A stretch of DNA of 64,000 nt. It comes from Rhizobium album. Its GTDB lineage: Bacteria > Pseudomonadota > Alphaproteobacteria > Rhizobiales > Rhizobiaceae. The notes under the pieces are model-generated. The model made no database searches, was not told where the DNA came from, and saw only the letters and a list, made by a program, of their open reading frames with translations. The stretch covers positions 62,001 to 126,000 of the forward strand of contig NZ_QFBC01000015.1 of the NCBI RefSeq assembly GCF_003122325.1. The letters are read 5' to 3'. A program made the position numbers and the translations under genes. Positions 51,388 to 60,735 of this stretch are shown piece by piece (positions within the stretch are counted from its first letter, which is position 1; every line of letters begins with the position of its first letter).

Positions 51388-53466
51388 TCAGAAGCTCAGC
51401 AAAGTTTCCATTCTTGCGCGGATTTTCTCGACGGAGGGAACGGCCGCGTCGAGCAGGACGCGGTTGTGGGGGCTCGGAATGTCCGGCATGGTCAGGCGGG
51501 CGACCGGAGCTTCGAGGTCCATGAATGCCTGTTCGGCGACGACGGCGGAAATTTCCGCGCCAAAACCGGCCGTGCCGAGATCTTCGTGGACGATCAGGCA
51601 ACGGCGGGTGCGGCGCACCGACGACAGCACCGTGTCCCTGTCCCAGGGCATCAGCGTTCTCAGGTCGATGACATCGGCGGAAAAACCCTCCGCCGCCTCT
51701 TCGCAGCGATGCACCATGGCACCCCAGGTGACGAGCGTGATCCGCTCTCCGCTGCGTGTCAGGTTCGCCTTGCCGAAGGGCAGGGCGTAGTCGTCGCCCG
51801 GATAGGGCCGGCGCGCCCAGACATGGTCGAGCATGGCCCGATGTTCGAAGAAGATTACCGGATCGTTGCCGCGCAATCCGGTGCGCAGCAGGCCCACCGC
51901 ATCGGTCGCATTCGAGGGCACGGCGACTTTCCAGCCGGGCTGATGGATGAAGGCGACTTCGTTGGTCTGGCTGTGCCAGGGGTCGCCGGTCTTTAGGAAG
52001 CCACCGGGCATGCGCAGCACCATCGGGGCGGCGAAACGATTGTTGGTGCGCCAGCGGATCGTGCCGCAGTCGTTGATCTGCTCGGTGGCCGGTTCTGCAT
52101 ATTTGCGGAACTGGATTTCGGGCACCGGCATCAGCCCGGCCAGCGCCATGCCGACCGCGCGGCCGACGATGCCTTCTTCGGAGAGCGACGTATCGAACAC
52201 CCGTTCCGCGCCGAATTTTTCCTGCAGGCCGAGCGTCACGCCATGGACGCCGCCCTTGCGGCCGATATCCTCGCCGAATAGCGCCATCCGGTCGTTGATC
52301 GCCAGTTCGTGCCCCAGCGTGCGCCGGATCGCCATCGCCATGGTGATGCGTGGGCCTTCCACCGCGGCGGTTTCCGTGGTTGCGGGGGAGTGAATTCCAT
52401 GCGGACGCAAACCGCCCATCACCTGCATCTCGCCCTCGAAATAGACGTGGCGCGTTACGCTTTCGGGCGCCGCATTCGGACGGTTTTCGGCTTCGATCCG
52501 GGCTGCTTCCACCGCTTGCCTGGCGTGGAGCCGCGTCTCTTCCCATTCCTCATCGCTGAGGACCGCCGGCACGATATGATCCCGCAGGCGCGGCAGCGGG
52601 TCGCGTGCCCATTCGTTTCGCACGACGTCTTCGCTCTTGTAGGCCTGCTTGTCCTGAAAGCTGTGTCCCTGCAGGCGCGGCACGGTCAGGCGCAGCAGCA
52701 CCGGCCCGCGCTCGCCGCGCACCTGTTGGACGGCTTGCTGCATCAGCCGTGCGGTCTCGGCCGGATCGCAGCCGTCGCCCTGCAGGATGCGGAGATTGCG
52801 CCACGCCGCCAGATTGGCTGCGATGTTGCCGCCCGGCGTCTGCATGCCGGAGGGGACGGAGATGCCGTAGCCGTTGTCCTCAATGTAGAACAGCATCGGC
52901 AGGCTTTGCGTGGTGGCGAGGGTGAGCGCCGACCAGAAGCCGTTCGAGGCGACGGAGCCGTCGCCGCCGCACACCACCGCGATGCTGCGTTCATAACCGG
53001 GCTTGCCGAGTACATCATGGTAATATCTGATCGCCTGTGCCCAGCCGGCGGCCGGCGTATATTGCGTACCGACACCGCCGCTCATCGGCAGGGCCGGAGG
53101 ACCTTGCAGGTTGGGGTAGTTGAAGGTCACGCCGATATCGCGGCCGTCGGAATAGCCGCCGGCGCGCGCCATGGCCGACCCCAGCGCGTCGGCCGGATCG
53201 ACACCGAGCGACAGCAGCAGCGGGCGGGACCGATAATAACCGCAGACGGCATCGTTGCGATCGGTCAGCAGGCTGCCGAGCACGATCTGCGCCATGTCGT
53301 GACCGCGAGCGGAAAACTGGTAATGCAGCTTCTTTTCGGGGATGAGGCGGGTTTCTTCCAACTCATCGAGAGCACGCGACAGGTGCAGAAGATAAGAAAT
53401 GCGCTTCCAGTCGACGGTTTCGTCCGGGGCGGTGCGAACAACCTGTTTGAGTGCAACCTGCGCCAT
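51388..53466 (-). CDS. Fused alpha-beta E1 component of a 2-oxoacid dehydrogenase
   Basis: 692 residues with both E1 subunits in one chain. The alpha half (about 1-345) has the thiamine-diphosphate motif GDGSVASNGFWSAL and IEDNGYGISVPSG. The beta half (about 365-692) has FGEDIGRKGG, SEEGIVGRAVGMALAG, FFEHRAML and VHEDLGTAGFGAEI. It decarboxylates a 2-oxo acid (branched-chain or acetoin-like) and needs E2 and E3 partners, which are not in this window. GGGAGGAAA precedes ATG 53466. It is divergent from an Lrp-type regulator, typical for amino-acid or 2-oxoacid control. Confidence 0.9.
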   Translation of the reverse strand: MAQVALKQVVRTAPDETVDWKRISYLLHLSRALDELEETRLIPEKKLHYQFSARGHDMAQIVLGSLLTDRNDAVCGYYRSRPLLLSLGVDPADALGSAMARAGGYSDGRDIGVTFNYPNLQGPPALPMSGGVGTQYTPAAGWAQAIRYYHDVLGKPGYERSIAVVCGGDGSVASNGFWSALTLATTQSLPMLFYIEDNGYGISVPSGMQTPGGNIAANLAAWRNLRILQGDGCDPAETARLMQQAVQQVRGERGPVLLRLTVPRLQGHSFQDKQAYKSEDVVRNEWARDPLPRLRDHIVPAVLSDEEWEETRLHARQAVEAARIEAENRPNAAPESVTRHVYFEGEMQVMGGLRPHGIHSPATTETAAVEGPRITMAMAIRRTLGHELAINDRMALFGEDIGRKGGVHGVTLGLQEKFGAERVFDTSLSEEGIVGRAVGMALAGLMPVPEIQFRKYAEPATEQINDCGTIRWRTNNRFAAPMVLRMPGGFLKTGDPWHSQTNEVAFIHQPGWKVAVPSNATDAVGLLRTGLRGNDPVIFFEHRAMLDHVWARRPYPGDDYALPFGKANLTRSGERITLVTWGAMVHRCEEAAEGFSADVIDLRTLMPWDRDTVLSSVRRTRRCLIVHEDLGTAGFGAEISAVVAEQAFMDLEAPVARLTMPDIPSPHNRVLLDAAVPSVEKIRARMETLLSF

Positions 53467-53582
53467 GGTTTCCTCCCATAATTCCAGATTGCAAAATTAT
53501 AGGCGTCCTCCACGAAAATGCGTTTCAAAGACGGCATTCGCGGCTATGGTTTTGATCGGGATAATTCGCATCCTTGGGATTC

Positions 53583-54053
53583 ATGATGAAAACAGTTCAC
53601 ATCGATGACATCGACAAGAAGATTCTCAAGGTGCTGCAGCGCCGCGGCGATGTCAGCCATGCCGTGCTTGCCGAGGAGGTGGGCGCGTCTACGGCCTCCT
53701 GCTGGCGCAGGATCAAGGCGCTTGAGGAGCAGGGCGTTCTCGGGCCGACCGTCCGGCTCGTCGATCCCGACCGGATCGGCCGGGGACTGAACGTCTTTTG
53801 CCAGGTGCGCATGAAATCGCATGACCCGGCAGCGCGCCGGGATTTCGAGGATATCATCCAGACCTATGAGGAGGTGATCGAGTGTTACTCGATGTCCGGT
53901 GAATGGGACTATCTCATCCGCATCGCCGTCAGGGACGTCAAGGATTACGAACGCCTGCTCATGCACGATATCCTCACCCATCCGGCGGTGGCCAATTCAT
54001 CGTCGCACTTCGCGCTGAAAAGCGTGAAATACACGACGGAACTGCCGCTGTAG
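53583..54053 (+). CDS. Lrp/AsnC-family transcriptional regulator
   Basis: 156 residues. The N-terminal DDIDKKILKVLQRRGDVSHA, LAEEVGASTASCWRRIKALEEQG and VRLVDPDRIG form the Lrp helix-turn-helix and linker. The C-terminal RAM domain starts at LNVFCQVRMKSH and includes CYSMSGEWDYLIRI. ATG 53583 and ATG 53586 are both possible. It is divergent from the fused E1 gene with 116 bases between, so that gene is its probable target, with an amino acid or 2-oxo acid as effector. Confidence 0.92.
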   Translation: MMKTVHIDDIDKKILKVLQRRGDVSHAVLAEEVGASTASCWRRIKALEEQGVLGPTVRLVDPDRIGRGLNVFCQVRMKSHDPAARRDFEDIIQTYEEVIECYSMSGEWDYLIRIAVRDVKDYERLLMHDILTHPAVANSSSHFALKSVKYTTELPL

Positions 54054-54057
54054 CCGG

Positions 54058-54972
54058 TCAGCCGCGGGCAACGGCGGCGACGGCCGTGGCGAAACCGGGC
54101 GTGCGCATCAGCGTCCGGCAGCGGGCAAAGCGGCCATCGGCATAGGCGCGAAAATCATCGACCGGATTGTCGTTGGCAAGCTGGATGAGGCCCCACAGCG
54201 TCCAGAGCAAGTCGCACATCGCCTTGTAGATGACGATGCGGCCGCGTTCGGCCGGTTTCGGCTCACCGCCGAAATAGGCTTGGATCATCTCTTCTTCCTG
54301 AGCCGCGTCGAAGCCGGCTTCCACCGCGAGGTCGCCGAGATCCCACATCGGGTCGTTCATGCCGGAATATTCCCAGTCGACGATCCACATGCGGTCGCCG
54401 GTATCGAGGAAATTTTCGCAGAGCGGATCGCAGTGGCAGGCGACGGAGGGCAGGGGATGGGCGGCGAGTGCGGCCCGCACGCTCTCCGCCTCCTTGAGGA
54501 TGTCGTAATAACCCTCGGGAAGATCGACGTCTTTCGTCGACAGGATCTCGAGGTAGCTGTCGATCATCGCAAACAGTTCGAAGCGGGCGGGAAATTGCGC
54601 GCCGCTGTCATGCAGCCGCCGGAAGGCCGCGCCGGCGCGCCCGGGCGCGCCGGTTATGCTGCGGAAACGCTCCGGCGACATGGTAACTGCGCCGTCGATG
54701 AAGCGGGAGACGAAGATGCCGGTTTCAGTATCGGCGTGCAAGATCTCCGGCCCGACACCGGCTTCGGCAACTTCGCGGGTCGCCACCAGTTCGTTGGCGC
54801 GGTCGATATATTCCTCGGTGCCTTTGCCGGGAATGCGCAGGCAATAATCGCCGGCCCTGAAGACGAGGTTGGTCATGCCGCCCTGGCGCTCGATCGGGCC
54901 GGTATAGCCCGACAGCAGCGGAATGGCGGCGATGGCGGCGGTCGCAAGCTCGATTTCGGTCTCGCCGCTCAT
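54058..54972 (-). CDS. Choline/ethanolamine kinase-like phosphotransferase, copy 3
   Basis: 304 residues. It has GGMTNLVFRAGDYCLRIPGK (ATP loop and lysine region as in choline kinases), catalytic loop ACHCDPLCENFL (HxDxxxxN) and IVDWEYSGMNDPMWDLGDL, close to the choline kinase signature. Of the four kinase-like proteins here this is the most choline-kinase-like. It is the last gene of the minus-strand operon and overlaps the frameshifted oxidoreductase gene by ATGA. Phosphorylation of an imported or released amino alcohol is likely. Confidence 0.87.
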   Translation of the reverse strand: MSGETEIELATAAIAAIPLLSGYTGPIERQGGMTNLVFRAGDYCLRIPGKGTEEYIDRANELVATREVAEAGVGPEILHADTETGIFVSRFIDGAVTMSPERFRSITGAPGRAGAAFRRLHDSGAQFPARFELFAMIDSYLEILSTKDVDLPEGYYDILKEAESVRAALAAHPLPSVACHCDPLCENFLDTGDRMWIVDWEYSGMNDPMWDLGDLAVEAGFDAAQEEEMIQAYFGGEPKPAERGRIVIYKAMCDLLWTLWGLIQLANDNPVDDFRAYADGRFARCRTLMRTPGFATAVAAVARG

Positions 54973-57378
54973 GCTTTCAGCCTTTCCATCTTGGCATCGT
55001 AGAGGGTGCGTGCGCCGCGGCGGGCGGCGTAGACCTTGCCGAAAGCTTCGATCTCGAAGTCCGTGCGGGCGGCGACATCGGCCGGCAGGTAGCCGAAGGC
55101 AATGGTGCGGCCGAGCGTATAGCCGTAGCCGGTGCTGGAGGTGGAGCCGACCACCTTGCCGTCCACCATCACCGCCTCGCCGCCGTGGAACGGCGCAAAA
55201 CCGTCCACCGTATAGGAGACGAGCTTGCGGCCGACACCCTTCGCCTTGATATCGGCAAGGGCCGCCCGACCAATGAAATCACCCTTGTCCAGGGCGACGC
55301 AGAAGCCGAGGCCGGCTTCATAGGGGTTGTAGTCGGGCGTGATGTCGCCGGACCAGTAGAGATAGCCTTTCTCCATGCGGCAGGCATCGATGGCGCGGTA
55401 GCCGGCATCGGCGATGCCGTGCGGCTCGCCCGCGGCCCTCAGCGTATCGTAGACGTGGGCGGCGTATTCCTGGTCGATATAGAGTTCGTAACCCAGCTCG
55501 CCGACGTAACCGATACGCACGGCAAGCACCGTCGCGCCGCCGACCTCGATGCTGCGCGCCGTCAGGAAGGGGAAGGCTTCGTTCGACAGGTCGTCGTCGG
55601 AGACGGCCTGCAGGATGTCGCGGGCGCGGGGGCCGCAGATGTTGAGCGTCGCCAGCCGGTTGGTGACGTCACGCAAGGTGATGCCATCCGGCAGGTGCCG
55701 CACCACCCAATTCGAGTCGCGCAGGCCGAAGCCGGAGCCGGTGACGAGGTAGAGCAGGTCGTCGCGGATATGCAGCAGCGTGACGTCGGCCTCGATGCCG
55801 CCCTTGTCGTTGCAGAGCTGGGTGTAGACGGCCTTGCCGGGCGGGCCGGAGAGATCGTTGGCGGCGATGCGCTGCAGGGCGGCAAGCGCCCCTTCGCCGC
55901 TGATCTCGAATTTCGAGAAGGATGATTGGTCGATCAGCGCGGCCCGTTCGCGGATGGCCCGGACCTCCTCGCCCACGGCATCGAACCAGTTCGGCTTGCC
56001 TTCGAAGGAGGGAATGTCCTCTGCTTCCGTGCCTGCCGGCGCGAACCAGTTCGGCCGCTCCCAGCCGAATTTCGAGCCGAAGACAGCGCCGCGTTTCGCC
56101 AGCGTGTCGTGCAGCGGCGAGCGGCGCAGGCCGCGCATCGCCGCCGGTTCCTCGCCCGGCCAGTGGATCTTGTAATAGGCGCCGTAGGCTTCGATGGCAC
56201 GTTCTTCCAGGTAGCGGCCCTGCGCATGCACGGCGCCGAAGCGGCGGACGTCGAAGGGCCAGAGATCCATGCCGGCGTCGCCGTGCAGGATGAGGTTGGA
56301 GAGCGCAAGCCCGGCCCCGCCCGAGGCGGCGATGCCGGCGGTAAAGCCGCAGGCGACGTAAAAATTGTCGAGTTCCGGCGCCAGGCCCATGATCGGCTCG
56401 CCGTCGAAGGAGACGGGGATCGGGCCGTTGATGATCGTCTGGATGCCGATCTCGTTCAGCACCGGCAGGCGGTCGGCGGCGGGCAGGGCGAAGAGTTCCA
56501 GCCGCTCCATGTTCGGCTCGAACAGTTCCCGGCCGAAATCGAAGGGCGGCTTGCCGCGCCAGCAGCCCTTGGACCCGTCTTCCCAGCCGCCGATGGCAAA
56601 GCTGCCGGTATCCGGCTTCAGGTAAAAATTGTTGTCGGGGTCGCGCAGCGTCGTCAGGTCCGGCGGCAGGGTAAGCTTCTTTTCCGTGAGGAAATATTGA
56701 TGCTCGACCACGCCGGCCGCCAGCGGCACGCCGACCATCTCGCCGACGCGCTTGGCCCAGAGGCCGGCGCAGTTGACGAGGATATCGCAGGAAATCGTGC
56801 CTGACGACGCCGACGGCGCGGCGGTTCTTGACAATGATCTCCTCGACCTGCACGCCTTCCTCGATGCGCGCGCCATAGTGGCGGGCACCCTTTGCATAGG
56901 CCATGGTCAGCGAATAGGGGTCGATGTAGCCGTCGCCGGGGATGAAGGCTGCCCCTTCGATGCCTTCCTTGACGATATAGGGGAAGCGCGAGGCCGCCTC
57001 CTCCGGTGACAGGGAATAGCACTCGACGCCAAAACTTTTCGCCTGGGTCATCGAGCGGCGGATTTCGCTCCAGCGCGCCTCGCTGCCGGCGAGCCTAAGC
57101 GAGCCGACCTTCTTCCAGGCGATGTGCTGGCCGGTCTCTTCCTCCAGCCGGTCGAAGACGGCGACGGAGTTCTGCATCAGCCGCGTCAGGTTGCGCTTGC
57201 CCCTGAGCTGGCCGACGAGGCCGGCGGCATGCCAGGTGCAGCCGTGGGTGAGTTGCGCCTTTTCGAGCAGCAGCACATCCTTGGCGCCGTCGCGGGCGAG
57301 GTGATAGACCACCGAGGTGCCGATGGCGCCGCCGCCGATAACGATGATATGGGCGTGGCGATCCGCTGGGAATGTCAT
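54969..57378 (-). pseudogene. Dimethylglycine-dehydrogenase-like FAD/GcvT oxidoreductase, frameshifted
   Basis: The 2410-base locus encodes a protein like its 813-residue neighbour but is split over two frames. The 5' part (57378 to about 56802) has IIVIGGGAIGTSVVYHLARD, CTWHAAGLVGQLR and ends IIVKNRRAVGVV in one frame. From about 56802 the family sequence continues as GTISCDILVNCAGLW in another frame through the GcvT folate domain to the stop at 54969. Removing one base (T at 56802 on the plus strand) or adding two restores one frame. Domains would be FAD-DAO (1-400) and GCV_T plus C-terminal barrel (430-800). A sequencing error, recent mutation or programmed shift are all possible. Confidence 0.85.
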
Positions 57379-57388
57379 GGTCTCTTCC

Positions 57389-59830
57389 TCACGCCTTGAT
57401 CTTTGCCATGTCGGGATCGACCATCGGCCCGAAATGCAGGCTGGCCGGGGTCTTTTCCGAGGCGACGACCAGCTCGTAGGAGCCGGCCTTCAGGTAGTCG
57501 TCGGTAACACCGTCTTCGTAACGCACATAGCCGTAGCCGATGTTCTTGCCGATGGTGTAGCCGAAGCCGCCGCTGGTGAGGTAGCCGACCGGCTTGCCGT
57601 CGCGCAGGATGGTTTCGCGGCCGACCAGCACCACGTCCGGATCGTCCACCGTAAAGCCCATGAAGCGCTTTTTCAGCGGCTTGCCCTGGATCTGTTGCAA
57701 GGCGTTACGGCCGAAGAAATCGGTGTTCTTCTTCAGCTTCACCGCCCAGCCGAGGCCGGCTTCGACCGGCATATCGTTCGGAGTGATATCCGAACCCCAG
57801 GCACGGTATCCCTTCTCCAGCCGCAGCGATTCCAGCGCGCGATAACCGACCGGCCGGATGCCATGCTCCTCACCGGCCTCCATCAGCCGGTCGAAGACGG
57901 CGCCGATGGCCGCGATCGGCACATGCAGTTCCCAGCCGAGTTCGCCGACATAGGTAACGCGCAATGCCCGGACCGTATGCCCGGCGATTTCCAGTTCACG
58001 CACGTGGCCGAAGGGGAAGGCGGCGTTGGAGACATCCGCTTCGGTGACGGCGGCGAGCACGTCGCGTGCCTTCGGCCCCATCAGCGACAGCGTGCCCCAA
58101 TCCTCGGTGACATCGATCAGGGTCGCATCGAGGCCGACCGGGATATGGTCTTCGATCCAGCCGAAATCATGGGTGCGGAAACCGGTGCCGGTGACGATGT
58201 AGAATTTATCGTCGGCCAGCCGTGCCACCGTGAGGTCTGCCTCAATGCCGCCGCGGGTGTTGAGGAGCTGGGTATAGGTCAGCCGGCCGATCGGTTTCGA
58301 CACATCGTTGGCGCAGATCCAGTCGAGCGCCTTGAGCGCATCGGAGCCGCTCATCTCGTATTTCGAGAAGGACGACTGGTCGAAGATGCCCACCGCTTCG
58401 CGAACATGGCGATGCTCGTCGCCGACGGCATCGAACCAGTTCTGCCGGCCCATGGAATAGACGTCCTTTGCCTCCGTCCCTGCCGGCGCGAACCAGTTTG
58501 GGCGCTCCCAACCGAGCTTGGAACCGAAGACGGCGCCATGTTTTTTCAGCCGTTCATAGAGCGGCGAGACCAGCCGGGGGCGGCCGCTTTCATATTCCTC
58601 GTGCGGGAAGCCGATGGTGTAGTGCTTGCCGTAGGCCTCCAGCGTGCGGTCGAGCACCCACTGGCGGTCGCGGTGCATGCCGGCGAAGCGGCGGATATCG
58701 ACCACCCAGAGATCGAGCGGCGCCTCGCCATCGACCACCCATTGCGCCAGCACCCAGCCGGCGCCGCCGCCCGAGGCGATGCCGAAGGCGTTGAAGCCGG
58801 CGCCGACGAACATGTTCTTGCATTCCGGCGCGACGCCGAGAATGAAGTTGCCATCCGGTGTAAAACTTTCCGGCCCGTTGATCATCTGCTTGACGCCAAC
58901 CTTTTCCAGCGCCGGAACGCGCTCGATCGCCTGCGTCATGTGCTGCTCGAAATGGTCGAAATCATCGTCGAACAGGCGGAAGGCCCATTCGTCCGGCACG
59001 TCGCCGGTGGTCCAGGGCTGCGGATTGGGTTCGTAGCCGCCCATCACGAGGCCGCCGACCTCCTCCTTGAAATAGGTGCGCCGGTCGGGGTCGCGGATCG
59101 TCGGGGCATCGGTGGAAAGCCCGTCGATCTTTTCGGTGATGATGTACTGGTGCTTGACCGGCTGCAGCGGCACGTTGATGCCCGCCATCGCGCCCACCTG
59201 CCGCGCCCACTGGCCGGCGCAGTTGACCACCTTTTCGCAGGCGATGTCGCCGAGCGTCGTCTTGACCGCAACGATGCGGCCGTCCTTCATCTCGAAGCCG
59301 GTGACGCGGACATTCTCGACGATCTTCGCCCCATGCATGCGCGCGCCCTTGGCGAGCGACTGGGTGATGTCGGAGGGGCTGGCCTGACCGTCCGTCGGCA
59401 GCCAGCTTGCGCCGACGAGATCGTCGACATTCATCAGCGGCCACATTTTCTTGACGTCTTCCGGCGAAACCAGATGCATGTCCATGCCAAAGCTGCGGGC
59501 GGTCGTCGCCAGGCGGCGGAATTCCGTCCAGCGGTCCTGGTTGGTGGCAAGCCGCAGGCAGCCGGTCATCTTCCAGCCGGTCGCCAGCCCCGTCTCCGCT
59601 TCCAGCCCCTTGTAGAGATCGACGGAATATTTCAGCACGCGGGTGATCGAGGCCGAGGAGCGCAACTGGCCGACGAGGCCGGCCGCATGCCAGGTGGAGC
59701 CCGAGGTCAGGGTGCCCTGTTCCAGCAGCACCACGTCTGCCTTGTGATCGCGGGCGAGGTGATAGGCTGTCGAGCAGCCGATGATGCCGCCGCCGATGAC
59801 GACGATCTCAGCATGGGATGGCAGGGTCAT
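57389..59830 (-). CDS. Dimethylglycine-dehydrogenase-like FAD/GcvT oxidoreductase
   Basis: 813 residues. The N-terminal FAD domain starts IVVIGGGIIGCSTAYHLARD, with SGSTWHAAGLVGQLR carrying the histidine that binds FAD covalently in dimethylglycine and sarcosine dehydrogenases. The middle has KVVNCAGQWARQVGAM. The C-terminal half (about 430-813) is a GcvT-type aminomethyl domain that would pass the removed one-carbon unit to tetrahydrofolate (FDQSSFSKYEMSG, GYRALESLRLEKGYRAWG in two parts). It oxidatively demethylates an N-methyl amine. It overlaps the kinase gene by ATGA and follows betaine-type transporter genes, so the substrate is probably an N-methylated glycine, betaine or related amine. 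Confidence 0.9.
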   Translation of the reverse strand: MTLPSHAEIVVIGGGIIGCSTAYHLARDHKADVVLLEQGTLTSGSTWHAAGLVGQLRSSASITRVLKYSVDLYKGLEAETGLATGWKMTGCLRLATNQDRWTEFRRLATTARSFGMDMHLVSPEDVKKMWPLMNVDDLVGASWLPTDGQASPSDITQSLAKGARMHGAKIVENVRVTGFEMKDGRIVAVKTTLGDIACEKVVNCAGQWARQVGAMAGINVPLQPVKHQYIITEKIDGLSTDAPTIRDPDRRTYFKEEVGGLVMGGYEPNPQPWTTGDVPDEWAFRLFDDDFDHFEQHMTQAIERVPALEKVGVKQMINGPESFTPDGNFILGVAPECKNMFVGAGFNAFGIASGGGAGWVLAQWVVDGEAPLDLWVVDIRRFAGMHRDRQWVLDRTLEAYGKHYTIGFPHEEYESGRPRLVSPLYERLKKHGAVFGSKLGWERPNWFAPAGTEAKDVYSMGRQNWFDAVGDEHRHVREAVGIFDQSSFSKYEMSGSDALKALDWICANDVSKPIGRLTYTQLLNTRGGIEADLTVARLADDKFYIVTGTGFRTHDFGWIEDHIPVGLDATLIDVTEDWGTLSLMGPKARDVLAAVTEADVSNAAFPFGHVRELEIAGHTVRALRVTYVGELGWELHVPIAAIGAVFDRLMEAGEEHGIRPVGYRALESLRLEKGYRAWGSDITPNDMPVEAGLGWAVKLKKNTDFFGRNALQQIQGKPLKKRFMGFTVDDPDVVLVGRETILRDGKPVGYLTSGGFGYTIGKNIGYGYVRYEDGVTDDYLKAGSYELVVASEKTPASLHFGPMVDPDMAKIKA

Positions 59831-60735
59831 GATGCGTGTTTCCCGTAGGTTGTCTGATAGTGGTCCAGCGCTTCTTCGAGGCGCCTGAGATTATCGGCGG
59901 TGTAGCCGACATAATCGGCTCCCGGCGCGGAAAGGTAGAGTTCCGAAACCATGCTCCACATCGCCTCGCGCAGCAGCGAGGCGCATTGCATCGCCGCCAT
60001 CGAGCGGCGGATTTCGGATGTTGGCTCGTGGCCGAAATAGGCGGTGAGGAATTCGTCCGACTGTTCGGCCGTCAGCCCGGCATTCGAGGTGGCGCCGGCG
60101 ATGTCGAACATGGCGGTGGAGAAGCCGGCATATTCGAAATCGATGAGCCACAGCCGCTCGCCGTCATCGAGGATGTTCGACGGCAGCAGGTCGTTGTGAC
60201 CGAACACGATCGGCAGCGGGGCCTGTGCCGCTTCCAGCCGTTCGGCGAGATGCAGATAACCGGAGAGGTATGGGCGCATCCGGCTGTTGCTGTTGTCCAG
60301 GGTGCGGGCGTAGTCGCGAATGACGTGGAAAGCCCAGAACATGAAACCCGCTCCGGAGACATGGTGCGGCATCTGCCGGTGGAAACGCGACAGAAGCCCG
60401 GCCACCCTTTTTCGCTCGCGGGCGACATCTTCGCCGCCGAAAGTGCGGGCGCCGAGAAAGGCCGAGACCATGATGCCCGGTTCGGCATATTCGACGCGGG
60501 GCGCAAACCCGGCGTCATGCGCCGCCTTCGCCGTCATCAGTTCGCGGGCGCGAAAAACGTGATGGAAGGGATAATCGACGCCGAAGCGGACGACATGGCG
60601 GCCGTTCGCATCCGAAACCACGAAGCTTTCGTTGCTCAATCCGCCCTTGAGCACGGCGATATCGATGCGGCCGTTCCAGCAGGGCAGGGCGGCAATGCGA
60701 TCTTCCACGTGGGACAGCTGGATCGTTTCGCTCAT
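59827..60735 (-). CDS. Choline/aminoglycoside kinase-like phosphotransferase, copy 4
   Basis: 302 residues from ATG 60735; longer frames that include the permease gene region are not real. KGGLSNESFVVSDANGRHVV is the ATP loop, FGHNDLLPSNIL the catalytic loop with intact His, Asp and Asn, and LIDFEYAG the magnesium site. It sits between the fused betaine permease and the oxidoreductase, with 4-base overlaps on both sides. It is therefore translated with them and probably acts on the same imported compound. Confidence 0.88.
   Translation of the reverse strand: MSETIQLSHVEDRIAALPCWNGRIDIAVLKGGLSNESFVVSDANGRHVVRFGVDYPFHHVFRARELMTAKAAHDAGFAPRVEYAEPGIMVSAFLGARTFGGEDVARERKRVAGLLSRFHRQMPHHVSGAGFMFWAFHVIRDYARTLDNSNSRMRPYLSGYLHLAERLEAAQAPLPIVFGHNDLLPSNILDDGERLWLIDFEYAGFSTAMFDIAGATSNAGLTAEQSDEFLTAYFGHEPTSEIRRSMAAMQCASLLREAMWSMVSELYLSAPGADYVGYTADNLRRLEEALDHYQTTYGKHAS

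Noticed and set aside
57317-59848. An 843-codon open frame on the plus strand
   Set aside because: It is antisense to the DMGDH-like gene; its composition is shadow-like and there is no ribosome-binding site.
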